A stretch of 34,523 nt of DNA, taken from NCBI GenBank assembly GCA_030637945.1, contig DAOWFN010000090.1, positions 1 through 34,523 on the forward strand. Reading direction: 5' to 3'. Positions within the stretch are counted from its first letter, which is position 1. Each line of letters starts with the position of its first letter. A program made the position numbers and the translations under genes. The notes under the pieces were generated by a model. It saw only the letters and a program-made list of their open reading frames with translations, ran no database searches and was not told the DNA's origin. Below, piece by piece: positions 13,566 to 21,030 of the stretch. The DNA comes from Gammaproteobacteria bacterium. Its GTDB lineage: Bacteria; Pseudomonadota; Gammaproteobacteria; SZUA-229.

Positions 13566-16544
13566 CTACAATGTGATGACTTTCAGGCCCAGATCACCGA
13601 CTTCTTCATGCGTCGCTGCACTGGTAATTACAGCTGTACTCGGCTCGCCATTTTTAAGATAGGTTTCTGTCACACGTTTTAAGTCATCGATCGTAACTCC
13701 GAGTACATTCTGGCGGAATCTTTGCAACTTCTCTCTCGTTCGACCATGCAGTTCATTGTGGAATGCTGATTTCGCCTCACCGGCTGGTGATCCAGGCTTA
13801 TCCATACTACCGATAATGCCAAGTATCGCTTCTTCAAGCTGGCGGTCTTCATGATTATTTTCAAGCATCCAGCTTATCGCATTATCGAAATCATCCAGAG
13901 TCTCACTCAAACGAGGATCACGATATGAGAAAAACTTAAACGCGGCAATATTAGTGTCATGCGTTGCGCCACCACCGTATGCGCCACCTTGCTCACGAAT
14001 TGCAGTATGTAGATAACCGTTTCTTAAAAAGCCACCGAGTACCGACAGGGCCGCTGCATCAGCATGTTCCATCGTTACAGTTGGGTATGCCCTCGCACAA
14101 AAGTTAACTTGCGTATTGGCAACCCACATCTGTTTTGTCTGCTGCTTTATTTCAGTCAAAGTAAACGGAACGCTGGACTCTGTACTTTTTTGCTGCCACA
14201 CATCTTCAAATCCCACTAAGGCTTCATCAACTTTGTCACCTTCAAGCGTCAGCATGTATGACTTTGCTGCTGCTTTGATTTTTTCATGTATAGATGCAAA
14301 TGTTTCTGCTGTTTGTTTTATAGCAGCTTTATCAGCGTGAGAATCGTCTAGAGACTTAATCGACCTGATCCCTTCAAGACCACTGAATTGGTGGCTAAGG
14401 AGTGCTACCGGACTAAAACCACTCGCTGCCGCCGTCATCGCCAAACTATGACCGTTACCAGTCACACTGTTTTCACGGCGAGTACGCATCTGTGTAAGTA
14501 ATTCAGCGATACGTTCGGTTTCATCAAAACGAACATTGTTTAATGTTTCACACATTAATTCAGCAAGTTCTTTATTATTTCTAAGCAAAGCCTTACCCGA
14601 AAGCAGATAGTAGGCACGAACTTTTTGCTCGTTATCCGTATGAGCGCGGATACTATAGTGCGAATGAATACCACCACTAACACTGGATTGCCATTCCTGT
14701 ATTTGCAAATAGTCTTTATCGCCACAGCCCAGCTCGGTCATGCAAGAAGAATAATAAGGCAATATCGCTAATTCAGCTTCATTTAATTCTGGTAGTTCAC
14801 AAATAATTTCGTGGTAAACAAGGCCGTTAGTACCCTGTTTATAAATTGTTGAGTCGGCATCTGCTATTTTTTGTTTCGTTGCCTCAGGTATTTTAATTTC
14901 AGCAGGCACATCATCAAGGCCCACTTTCGGTAAGATCTCAGGATTGTCTTCCTGCAATTGACGTTCCGCTAATGCTTCAGCACGCTTGACCACCTGCTGT
15001 TTATCAGTCTCACTCATCGCAGTTTTTATTACTGCAAGATGACTTTTTTCTGCAAGTTCTTTACGCTGACTTAAATTCTCATCCGGCCGCAGTGTTAATC
15101 GAACACGATGCTGATTTTCCAGTAGCAGATCACGGACCAGGTTTTTGATGAATTCTGGATCTTTAATGTCTTCACGCAATGATTCGATAACCGGATCAAG
15201 ATTGAGCAATGATGCAGGATCACTTCTATGGATTGCAGCAGTCAAACCATTAAGGATTAATTGCAGACCGAAAGGATAACTATCACCACCCACTTCACGT
15301 TGACTTAGTTCCAGTTGATGCAAAACGGCTTCTACCTTCTCATGTGCCACACCGTTAACGGCAACATCATTTAACACGTCTAAAACCAGCTTTTCAAAAG
15401 CCTGCGCCTTTTCAACTGTACTTCCCTCTATACCGCACAGGAAACACATCTCATAGTTAGAATCTTCCAGGCCGCACAATGGTGATGGTGCTGCACCCAG
15501 GTCTGTTTTTTCTAACGCCTGGCGTAATGGTGATGAACTATTATCTAAGAGCACCTGCGATAACAGGTTAGCTTTCATCATGTCATCAAGTGAGGTACAT
15601 GGCCCCAGCAACCAGCTCATTACGTGGTGTGTTTTTTCATCAGAATTTTCTTCACCAACCACATCATAGGCATATGCCTCTTCAATTACGATCGGTGCCA
15701 GGTAGCGTTTTTCCGGTTTAACTGAAATAGTGACATCCAGTTTTTCAAAAAATTTTAATGATTGCTCTTCGAATTTTTCCTGATGCTCGAATACGGGGAT
15801 ATCACCAAACGTCATAAACACTGCATTACTCGGGTGGTAATGAGTCTGATGGAAATCTTTTAATTGTTGATAGGATAGATCAGGGATATCCTGTGGCTCA
15901 CCACCGCTGTTGTAATGGTAAGTTGATGTCGGATAAAGGTACTTGCTGACTTCTTGCCATAACACGCTGACCGGCGAACTCATGGCACCTTTCATCTCGT
16001 TGAACACGACGCCTTTATATTCAAGCTCACTGTCGGTATTACTGGCTTCCTTAAATTCAACGCGATGCCCTTCCTGCAGAAAATCCAGCTCGTCGAGACG
16101 AGTGAAAAATACAGCGTCAAGATAAACATCCAATAAATTATTAAAGTCTTTTTTATTCTGACTGGCAAACGGATAAGCTGTCCAGTCACTGCTGGTGAAC
16201 GCATTCATAAATGTATTAAGCGAACGACGGATCATCATAAAGAATGGATCACGGACCGGATATTTTTTACTGCCGCATAAAGCGGTATGTTCAAGGATAT
16301 GCGCGACACCTGTCGAATCCATCGGCACAGTTCTAAATGCGACTAAAAAAACATTCTCTGCATTTTCTGCTTCCATATGATAATGCAAAGCACCTGTTTT
16401 TGTATGCTGAAATTCCTGCAGCGTCAGGTTGAGAGAATCGATTCGTTCGCTACGCACCCATTTAAATGCCGGATGATGGTTGACGGCACTGCCTGTAGAT
16501 TGGTTGGCGTCATTGCTTGTAGCTGTAGGATTTACTATTGGCAT
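13566..16544 (-). CDS. M16C zinc metalloprotease (PreP/presequence-protease-like)
   Basis: This 992-residue peptidase carries the inverted zinc motif HILEH (residues 82-86: His82, catalytic Glu85, His86) and the distal ligand Glu183 in 'GVVFNEMKGAMSSP'. Its length, the 'TALCGSKKYPVRDPFFMMIRRSLNTFMNAFT' segment and the central M16C-associated region place it with the one-chain PreP/falcilysin group rather than two-chain M16B. The second half contains the usual glycine-rich 'REQGGAYGGGA' segment that completes the active site. Such enzymes degrade peptides in a closed chamber; PreP of organelles clears targeting peptides. No signal peptide is seen, so a cytosolic peptide-clearing role is inferred. 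A strong terminator follows. Confidence 0.9.
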   Translation of the reverse strand: MPIVNPTATSNDANQSTGSAVNHHPAFKWVRSERIDSLNLTLQEFQHTKTGALHYHMEAENAENVFLVAFRTVPMDSTGVAHILEHTALCGSKKYPVRDPFFMMIRRSLNTFMNAFTSSDWTAYPFASQNKKDFNNLLDVYLDAVFFTRLDELDFLQEGHRVEFKEASNTDSELEYKGVVFNEMKGAMSSPVSVLWQEVSKYLYPTSTYHYNSGGEPQDIPDLSYQQLKDFHQTHYHPSNAVFMTFGDIPVFEHQEKFEEQSLKFFEKLDVTISVKPEKRYLAPIVIEEAYAYDVVGEENSDEKTHHVMSWLLGPCTSLDDMMKANLLSQVLLDNSSSPLRQALEKTDLGAAPSPLCGLEDSNYEMCFLCGIEGSTVEKAQAFEKLVLDVLNDVAVNGVAHEKVEAVLHQLELSQREVGGDSYPFGLQLILNGLTAAIHRSDPASLLNLDPVIESLREDIKDPEFIKNLVRDLLLENQHRVRLTLRPDENLSQRKELAEKSHLAVIKTAMSETDKQQVVKRAEALAERQLQEDNPEILPKVGLDDVPAEIKIPEATKQKIADADSTIYKQGTNGLVYHEIICELPELNEAELAILPYYSSCMTELGCGDKDYLQIQEWQSSVSGGIHSHYSIRAHTDNEQKVRAYYLLSGKALLRNNKELAELMCETLNNVRFDETERIAELLTQMRTRRENSVTGNGHSLAMTAAASGFSPVALLSHQFSGLEGIRSIKSLDDSHADKAAIKQTAETFASIHEKIKAAAKSYMLTLEGDKVDEALVGFEDVWQQKSTESSVPFTLTEIKQQTKQMWVANTQVNFCARAYPTVTMEHADAAALSVLGGFLRNGYLHTAIREQGGAYGGGATHDTNIAAFKFFSYRDPRLSETLDDFDNAISWMLENNHEDRQLEEAILGIIGSMDKPGSPAGEAKSAFHNELHGRTREKLQRFRQNVLGVTIDDLKRVTETYLKNGEPSTAVITSAATHEEVGDLGLKVITL

Positions 16545-16596
16545 AGAATACTTAACTCTCTTTAAGATATTGCTTAATAATTTTTATTTAATAATT

Positions 16597-17277
16597 TTAT
16601 TTACGTACAAGCTTATAAACAGTTTCTACCAACGATGATAATCCGCGATCTTTAAAGCCCGTTTCATCATCAATAATATCTTTAAAACATAACTTCTCTA
16701 TTGTGAAGTTATCTGAATACAACTTATTGACGTCTTCTTCTGACACTGAAAATGGAGGACCATTCATTTCTGACTGGTCATAAGTGAGTGTTACTAACAG
16801 ACTACGAATTCCTGGCTTTTGTAATTCGGCCATTTTGTTCGCATATTTTTCACGTAGTTCTACCGGTAATGCAACCAGTGAGGCGCGATCAAAGATATCA
16901 GTAACATCATCCAGATCTGTTTGTTGCAAGGCAAAAAAGTCACCCTGAAGGATTTCGATCAAAGATGTCTGGCCGTTTGCCTGATATAAGGCATACTCAT
17001 CTTTCTTTGCATTTCTGTAATTTAATGCGTTCTCTTCGAAGAAGTCTTTAACCGCGCGTTCGCTGCATTCAACACCAAAAACTTTATAACCACTCTGTGA
17101 TAACCACAGCATGTCCTTACTCTTCCCACATAGTGGCACAAAGACTTTTAATCTATCGCGTTGCTCTACAGCGGGACCCTTTGTCCCATAGAAATACACA
17201 AGATACGGGTTTACCGCCTGCTGGTGAAACCCTATTTCATTTTTATCCCAGCGTTCTAACCAGAAATCTATTTCCAT
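16597..17277 (-). CDS. tpm: Thiopurine S-methyltransferase
   Basis: This 226-residue protein matches the bacterial TPMT family in length and motifs: 'FWLERWDKNEIGFHQ' at the start, the SAM-binding 'VFVPLCGKSKDMLWLSQSGYKVFGVE' (45-70), 'LQGDFFAL', 'FDRASLVALP' and 'LLVTLTYDQSEMNGPPFSVSEEDV'. The enzyme methylates aromatic thiols and, in several bacteria, selenium or tellurium oxyanions; the native substrate is uncertain. It lies between a small unknown gene (22 bases upstream) and the protease gene (52 bases downstream), all on the minus strand. Confidence 0.92.
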   Translation of the reverse strand: MEIDFWLERWDKNEIGFHQQAVNPYLVYFYGTKGPAVEQRDRLKVFVPLCGKSKDMLWLSQSGYKVFGVECSERAVKDFFEENALNYRNAKKDEYALYQANGQTSLIEILQGDFFALQQTDLDDVTDIFDRASLVALPVELREKYANKMAELQKPGIRSLLVTLTYDQSEMNGPPFSVSEEDVNKLYSDNFTIEKLCFKDIIDDETGFKDRGLSSLVETVYKLVRK

Positions 17278-17299
17278 AGTGACTTATAACCTGGCTCTA

Positions 17300-17575
17300 T
17301 CAATTGTCACCCGGCTTCCAGATACCAAAAGCATCTTCAGCAGGTTTCATATCCTGTTCAACTTGATCCAGCACCTGTCCGGTAAAGTGATTCAGATCAC
17401 CGAGCAGTGCTTTTTTATCCACACCCGGCTGATCCTGATGCGCTAATACATAACCTGTCACAGCCGATAAATATTGCATGAAATATAGATCATTATCTGC
17501 CGCTGGATCATGTTTCGAAATAACGTTTTTGATGTCTGAAATCATCTCAGACGATAGCTGAATACCACCACTCAT
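17300..17575 (-). CDS. Conserved-looking small protein, unknown
   Basis: This is a 91-residue soluble, acidic protein with no membrane segment and no cysteine. Predicted helices (MISDIKNVISKH, NDLYFMQYLSAVTGYVLAH, LGDLNHFTGQVLDQVEQDM) and a C-terminal 'AFGIWKPGD' suggest a compact helical fold. AAGGAAA lies nine bases before the ATG. I do not recognise the family. It is upstream of tpm on the same strand and diverges from the NIF3-like gene. Confidence 0.6.
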   Translation of the reverse strand: MSGGIQLSSEMISDIKNVISKHDPAADNDLYFMQYLSAVTGYVLAHQDQPGVDKKALLGDLNHFTGQVLDQVEQDMKPAEDAFGIWKPGDN

Positions 17576-17585
17576 AATCTTTCGT

Positions 17586-17613
17586 TTCCTTAAATATTTA
17601 CTCTTATTATAAT
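17586..17613 (+). promoter_or_regulatory. Candidate divergent promoter region
   Basis: A perfect TATAAT (17608-17613) lies 16 bases after TTCCTT, about 45 bases before the NIF3-like start. The same bases read ATTATAAT on both strands, so the -10 box may also serve the minus-strand unknown gene, where TTGAAA lies 19 bases upstream. Confidence 0.35.
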
Positions 17614-17657
17614 GGTGATAGTCTAAGCTATTTCAAGCTCACCGAACAGGAATCATT

Positions 17658-17969
17658 ATGTATAAACTCTGCGTTTATGTCCCTGAAAACTCTGTGGAAA
17701 AAGTAAAACAAGCCTTGTTCGACGCTGGTGCTGGCCGGATTGGTAATTATGATAGTTGTTGCTGGCAGACTGATGGTATCGGGCAATTTCGACCACTTGA
17801 GAACAGTAACCCTGCGATAGGTTCGATCGATCAAATTGAGCAGGTTCGTGAGGTTAAAATTGAGCTAGTTTGTGCTGACGACTTAATCAAAATTGCCATT
17901 CAGGCTATGCGGCATAGTCATCCTTATGAGGAGCCGGCGTTTGATATTTGGAAGTTGGCTGAGTTTTGA
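17658..17969 (+). CDS. Stand-alone NIF3/YqfO insert-domain protein (COG3323-like)
   Basis: This 103-residue protein fits the small CutA-like domain that is inserted in longer NIF3/YqfO proteins and also occurs alone. Hallmarks are 'KLCVYVPENSVEKVKQALFDAGAGRIGNYDSCCW', 'GQFRPLENSNPAIG' and the terminal 'SHPYEEPAFDIWKL'. Trimeric packing and metal or ligand binding are known for related folds, but no function is established for this form. AGGAA precedes the ATG at good distance. A perfect inverted repeat begins right after the stop codon. Confidence 0.8.
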   Translation: MYKLCVYVPENSVEKVKQALFDAGAGRIGNYDSCCWQTDGIGQFRPLENSNPAIGSIDQIEQVREVKIELVCADDLIKIAIQAMRHSHPYEEPAFDIWKLAEF

Positions 17970-18000
17970 TTTCGTTACCTGACATGTAAAGGTAACGAAA
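17970..18000. terminator. Perfect 11-bp inverted repeat between convergent genes
   Basis: TTTCGTTACCT (17970-17980) and AGGTAACGAAA (17990-18000) pair over 11 bases with a nine-base loop, directly after the NIF3-like stop codon. The following T run is weak (TTTT from 18007), so it may act as a modest terminator or a 3' stabilising hairpin for either convergent transcript. Confidence 0.5.
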
Positions 18001-18011
18001 CTATGCTTTTC

Positions 18012-18074
18012 CACGCAGGAGCATGGGAACGAGAAAAACATGGATTCCGGCTAAAAACATGCCGGAATGACGGA
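18012..18074. repeat. Intergenic repeat pair (CACGCAGGAGC... and ATTCCGGC...GCCGGAAT types)
   Basis: Two adjacent elements resemble interspersed repeats common in proteobacterial genomes: CACGCAGGAGCATGGGAACG, and a hairpin ATTCCGGC (18044-18051)/GCCGGAAT (18061-18068) followed by GACGGACG. They fill the gap between the NIF3-like gene and lpxA. Only one copy of each is in the window, so this is by resemblance. Confidence 0.45.
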
Positions 18075-18106
18075 CGTTAAATGAGGGTATTACAGTATAT
18101 TGATAA

Positions 18107-18877
18107 CTACCTAATCCATCCACGTTCACTAACATCAAGAAAATCCAGCATCATCCGAACATTCTCATCCTGCTTAGCAATTTCCTCGACTTTCTCTAAT
18201 GCCACCTTATGAGAACAACTCGACTTGATCAGCTGTTTGAAGGCAGCCTGCAATGCGCGAATCGTTTCGGTAGAAAAACCACGACGCTTTAGACCTTCTT
18301 TATTGATACCGACCGCACGTGCTCGATTACCCGCTACTATAAAAAAGGGTAAGACATCGCGATCGATGGCGGTAGAAAACCCTGTAAAAGCGTGAGTACC
18401 AATGCGTGTGAACTGATGCACCGTTGTATAACCACCAAGAATCGCATGATCATCAACGATAACATGTCCGGCTAAAGCGGTCGCATTCGCCAGGATCACA
18501 TGATTACCGACGATACAGTCATGCGCAACATGGCTGCTTGCCATGAACAAGTTATCGTTACCAATTTTTGTTACATTACCGCCCGTAGGTGTACCGCGAT
18601 GTAAAGTTACATATTCACGAATAGTGTTTCGATCACCGACGATAAGCTCTGTCGGTTCGTCATTAAATTTTAAATCCTGTGGCTTTTCACCAACAGAAGC
18701 GAACTGAAAGATCCGATTGTCTTTTCCAATCCTGGTCGGCCCATTTATGACCACGTGAGGTGCCACTGTGGTACCAGAATCTATCTGAACGTTGGCTCCA
18801 ATAACGGTAAACGGACCGATGCTGACATCATCTGCAATCTTCGCGGATGGATCAATAATTGCCTGTGGATGTATCAT
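18107..18877 (-). CDS. lpxA: Acyl-[ACP]-UDP-N-acetylglucosamine O-acyltransferase
   Basis: This 256-residue protein performs the first step of lipid A synthesis in the cytosol, moving a 3-hydroxyacyl chain from ACP to UDP-GlcNAc. The N-terminal two thirds is a left-handed beta helix of hexapeptide repeats (IHPQAIIDPSAKIADDVSIGPFTVIG). The active-site region 'SSHVAHDCIVGNHV' holds His116 and His119; the latter fits the catalytic His of E. coli LpxA. The C-terminal helices begin at 'INKEGLKRRGFS'. It follows fabZ by 22 bases, and that gap holds a small palindrome. lpxB, its usual downstream neighbour, is missing; repeats and a convergent gene follow instead. Confidence 0.97.
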   Translation of the reverse strand: MIHPQAIIDPSAKIADDVSIGPFTVIGANVQIDSGTTVAPHVVINGPTRIGKDNRIFQFASVGEKPQDLKFNDEPTELIVGDRNTIREYVTLHRGTPTGGNVTKIGNDNLFMASSHVAHDCIVGNHVILANATALAGHVIVDDHAILGGYTTVHQFTRIGTHAFTGFSTAIDRDVLPFFIVAGNRARAVGINKEGLKRRGFSTETIRALQAAFKQLIKSSCSHKVALEKVEEIAKQDENVRMMLDFLDVSERGWIR

Positions 18878-18899
18878 CGGTAATTATTACCCTAAGCCA

Positions 18900-19349
18900 T
18901 CATTCTTCTTTTGGCGAAGCCGCACACAAAAGATTTGCTGCCGTACACAATTCACCATCAACGGTAGCTTCGCACGAAAATTTCCAGATGACTTTTGAAC
19001 GCCGCTCAATTTTAGCTTTCAAAACCAACTGATCGCCAGGCACGACCTGACGTTTAAATCTCACGCCATCAACACCGACCAGCATATAGAGAACATCATC
19101 ACTGGGTTCTTCACTCATGGTGCGAAAGCCTAGTAGTCCCGTTGTTTGCGCCAGCGCTTCGATTATCAGGACACCTGGCATGATAGCCTGCTGAGGAAAG
19201 TGCCCTGTAAAATGCGGTTCGTTAACAGAAACGTTTTTTATGGCAGTGATCGATTCGCCAGGCGTACACTCTGTGACACGATCAACCAGTAAAAAAGGAT
19301 AACGATGCGGAAGAAACCTTCTTATCTCTTCGATATACATTTCACTCAA
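18900..19349 (-). CDS. fabZ: 3-hydroxyacyl-[ACP] dehydratase
   Basis: This 149-residue hot-dog-fold enzyme dehydrates 3-hydroxyacyl-ACP in fatty acid synthesis and competes with LpxA/LpxD for the hydroxyacyl-ACP pool. 'FLPHRYPFLLVDRV' and 'HFTGHFPQQAIMPGVLIIEALAQ' carry the catalytic His50 and Glu64. The family usually has GHP or similar before the IMPG; here it is QQA. The start is a TTG at 19349, with AGGAG seven bases upstream; the first ATG, three codons later, would lie too far from that site. Confidence 0.96.
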   Translation of the reverse strand: MSEMYIEEIRRFLPHRYPFLLVDRVTECTPGESITAIKNVSVNEPHFTGHFPQQAIMPGVLIIEALAQTTGLLGFRTMSEEPSDDVLYMLVGVDGVRFKRQVVPGDQLVLKAKIERRSKVIWKFSCEATVDGELCTAANLLCAASPKEE

Positions 19350-19423
19350 TGGAACTCTCCTGTTTGCATCGCCGCTGTTGATCTCACTGCAAATGCTGAA
19401 TTTATTATTTTATATACTTACAC

Positions 19424-19442
19424 GTGCAGTATTGTACTGCAC
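19424..19442. repeat. Perfect inverted repeat between lpxD and fabZ
   Basis: GTGCAGTA-TTG-TACTGCAC is an 8-bp perfect stem with a three-base loop in the 111-base lpxD-fabZ gap. No T run follows on either strand, so it is not a standard terminator. It may be an RNA hairpin that sets transcript stability, or a dyad operator. Confidence 0.5.
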
Positions 19443-19460
19443 TACCCCGGTTCTAACTAG

Positions 19461-20486
19461 TTAATCATCATTAACAGATGACAGCTTTTTCTCAAGTTTA
19501 CGCAAGCGTCTGGACATTTCATCTAACTGCTTAAAACGCGCCGCATTTTTTCGCCAGTTAGCCGTGTCGTCTATCGGCGTGCTTGAAGAATAAGAGCCCG
19601 ATTTTGAAATAGAAGCAGTAACAAATGTCCTCGCCGTTATCATAACATTATCGGTAATCTCTATATTATCGCGTACACCCACATTGCCACCGATGAGACA
19701 GAATTTTCCAATCCTAGCTGTACCACCGATGCAGCTGCAGGCAGAGATTACCGTATGGTCACCAATTTCGACATTGTGTCCAACCTGTATCTGGTTATCG
19801 AGTTTAACACCGTCACCAATAACCGTGTCTATGAGTGCGCCGCGGTCGATCGTCGTATTGGCACCGATTTCAACATCGTTCCCGATACGTACCCGTCCTA
19901 ATTGCGGCACTTTAAAATAGGTATCTTTGTCTCTTACGAAGCCAAAGCCATCCGCACCAATGATCACGCCTGAGTGCAATATGCTGTTATTTCCGATGAT
20001 ACAATCTGGATAGATCGTCACGTTAGCATTCAGATACGAACCTTCTCCAACACTTACGTTCTCTCCGATAATGGTACCTGCACCGATATAGACTTTAGCC
20101 CCTATTCTAGCCCCTGCTTTGACCACAACATTTGCATCAAGTATTGCGCTGGCATCAACATCAGCGTCATTTGCTATAACGGCTGTTGGATGAACACCCT
20201 GGTCTTCGTTGACAACTGGATTTAATAGAGTAGCCGCTTTAGCAAAAGCGAGCCTTGGATCATCCGTCAACAATGCAGATAAGCTACAACCATCTAACCA
20301 TTCTTCTTTACAGATAACAGCTGAGGCATTCGTTGAAGATAAAGCGTCCTTATAATGTACGTTCGATATAAACACCAGATCACCGTCACCTGCGTGATTT
20401 ATATCAGCAACATTATCGATCAGACAATCTTCGCCTTGAAGACGGCAGTTTATTTTCTGCGCAAGCTCGGAAAGTTTGATCGACAT
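19461..20486 (-). CDS. lpxD: UDP-3-O-acylglucosamine N-acyltransferase
   Basis: This 341-residue protein adds the N-linked 3-hydroxyacyl chain in the third step of lipid A synthesis. An N-terminal uridine-binding domain (about 1-100) is followed by a left-handed beta helix (101-300) with hexapeptide repeats and the signature 'IGADGFGF' (176-183). The catalytic His is expected at His237 in 'QVGHNVEIGDH' (E. coli has QVAHN). A C-terminal coiled helix (FKQLDEMSRRLRKLEKKL) fits trimeric LpxD. It starts 18 bases after skp. Confidence 0.97.
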   Translation of the reverse strand: MSIKLSELAQKINCRLQGEDCLIDNVADINHAGDGDLVFISNVHYKDALSSTNASAVICKEEWLDGCSLSALLTDDPRLAFAKAATLLNPVVNEDQGVHPTAVIANDADVDASAILDANVVVKAGARIGAKVYIGAGTIIGENVSVGEGSYLNANVTIYPDCIIGNNSILHSGVIIGADGFGFVRDKDTYFKVPQLGRVRIGNDVEIGANTTIDRGALIDTVIGDGVKLDNQIQVGHNVEIGDHTVISACSCIGGTARIGKFCLIGGNVGVRDNIEITDNVMITARTFVTASISKSGSYSSSTPIDDTANWRKNAARFKQLDEMSRRLRKLEKKLSSVNDD

Positions 20487-20504
20487 AACTTTGTTAACTA
20501 AAAA

Positions 20505-21017
20505 CTATTTCTTCTTAAACGCAGCTTTCATTTTTTCAAGCACCTGATCAGTAATATCATGCTTATCATCGGCATAGGCAACGCCTTCACTTAATACCAG
20601 GCTATACTTGCCCTTTTTAGCAACGGCCTCGATAACACCCCTAACCTGTTGCTGCAACACGGCTAGTTCCTGGTTTCTTACTGTGCTTACTTCTTGAGAT
20701 AACTGGGCTTCTGTCTGTTTTAACTTTTGAATTTTTCCAATGATCTCTTTTTTCAGATCATTTAATTTATCTTCTGTCATTACCAGTTCATTGCGTTTAT
20801 AATTTTCCTGCATCTTGGTAATTTCTTTCTCTAACGCCTGCAAACCATCACGCTTCTCGCCAAATCTCTCTAACATCGATGTATTTACGGCATCAACTTG
20901 TGGCGCTTCAGTCAAAATTCTTTCAACACTCACCACACCAATTTTTAGATCAGCGGCATTAACATTTACTGATACCAAAGCCGCCATTACTAATAAACTT
21001 ACAACTAATTTTTTCAC
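20505..21017 (-). CDS. skp: Periplasmic chaperone Skp/OmpH
   Basis: From the GTG at 21017 the product is 170 residues: 'MKKLVVSLLVMAALVSVNVNA' is a clear signal peptide cut after VNA, and the mature part starts 'ADLKIGVVSVERILTEAP'. Two long charged helices (about 45-120) form the tentacles of the trimeric chaperone that shields unfolded outer-membrane proteins on the way to BamA. AAGGAG nine bases before the GTG decides the start; a TTG frame from 21047 would add ten residues and overlap bamA. It lies 13 bases after bamA. Confidence 0.93.
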   Translation of the reverse strand: MKKLVVSLLVMAALVSVNVNAADLKIGVVSVERILTEAPQVDAVNTSMLERFGEKRDGLQALEKEITKMQENYKRNELVMTEDKLNDLKKEIIGKIQKLKQTEAQLSQEVSTVRNQELAVLQQQVRGVIEAVAKKGKYSLVLSEGVAYADDKHDITDQVLEKMKAAFKKK

Positions 21018-21030
21018 TTTATTTTTCTCC

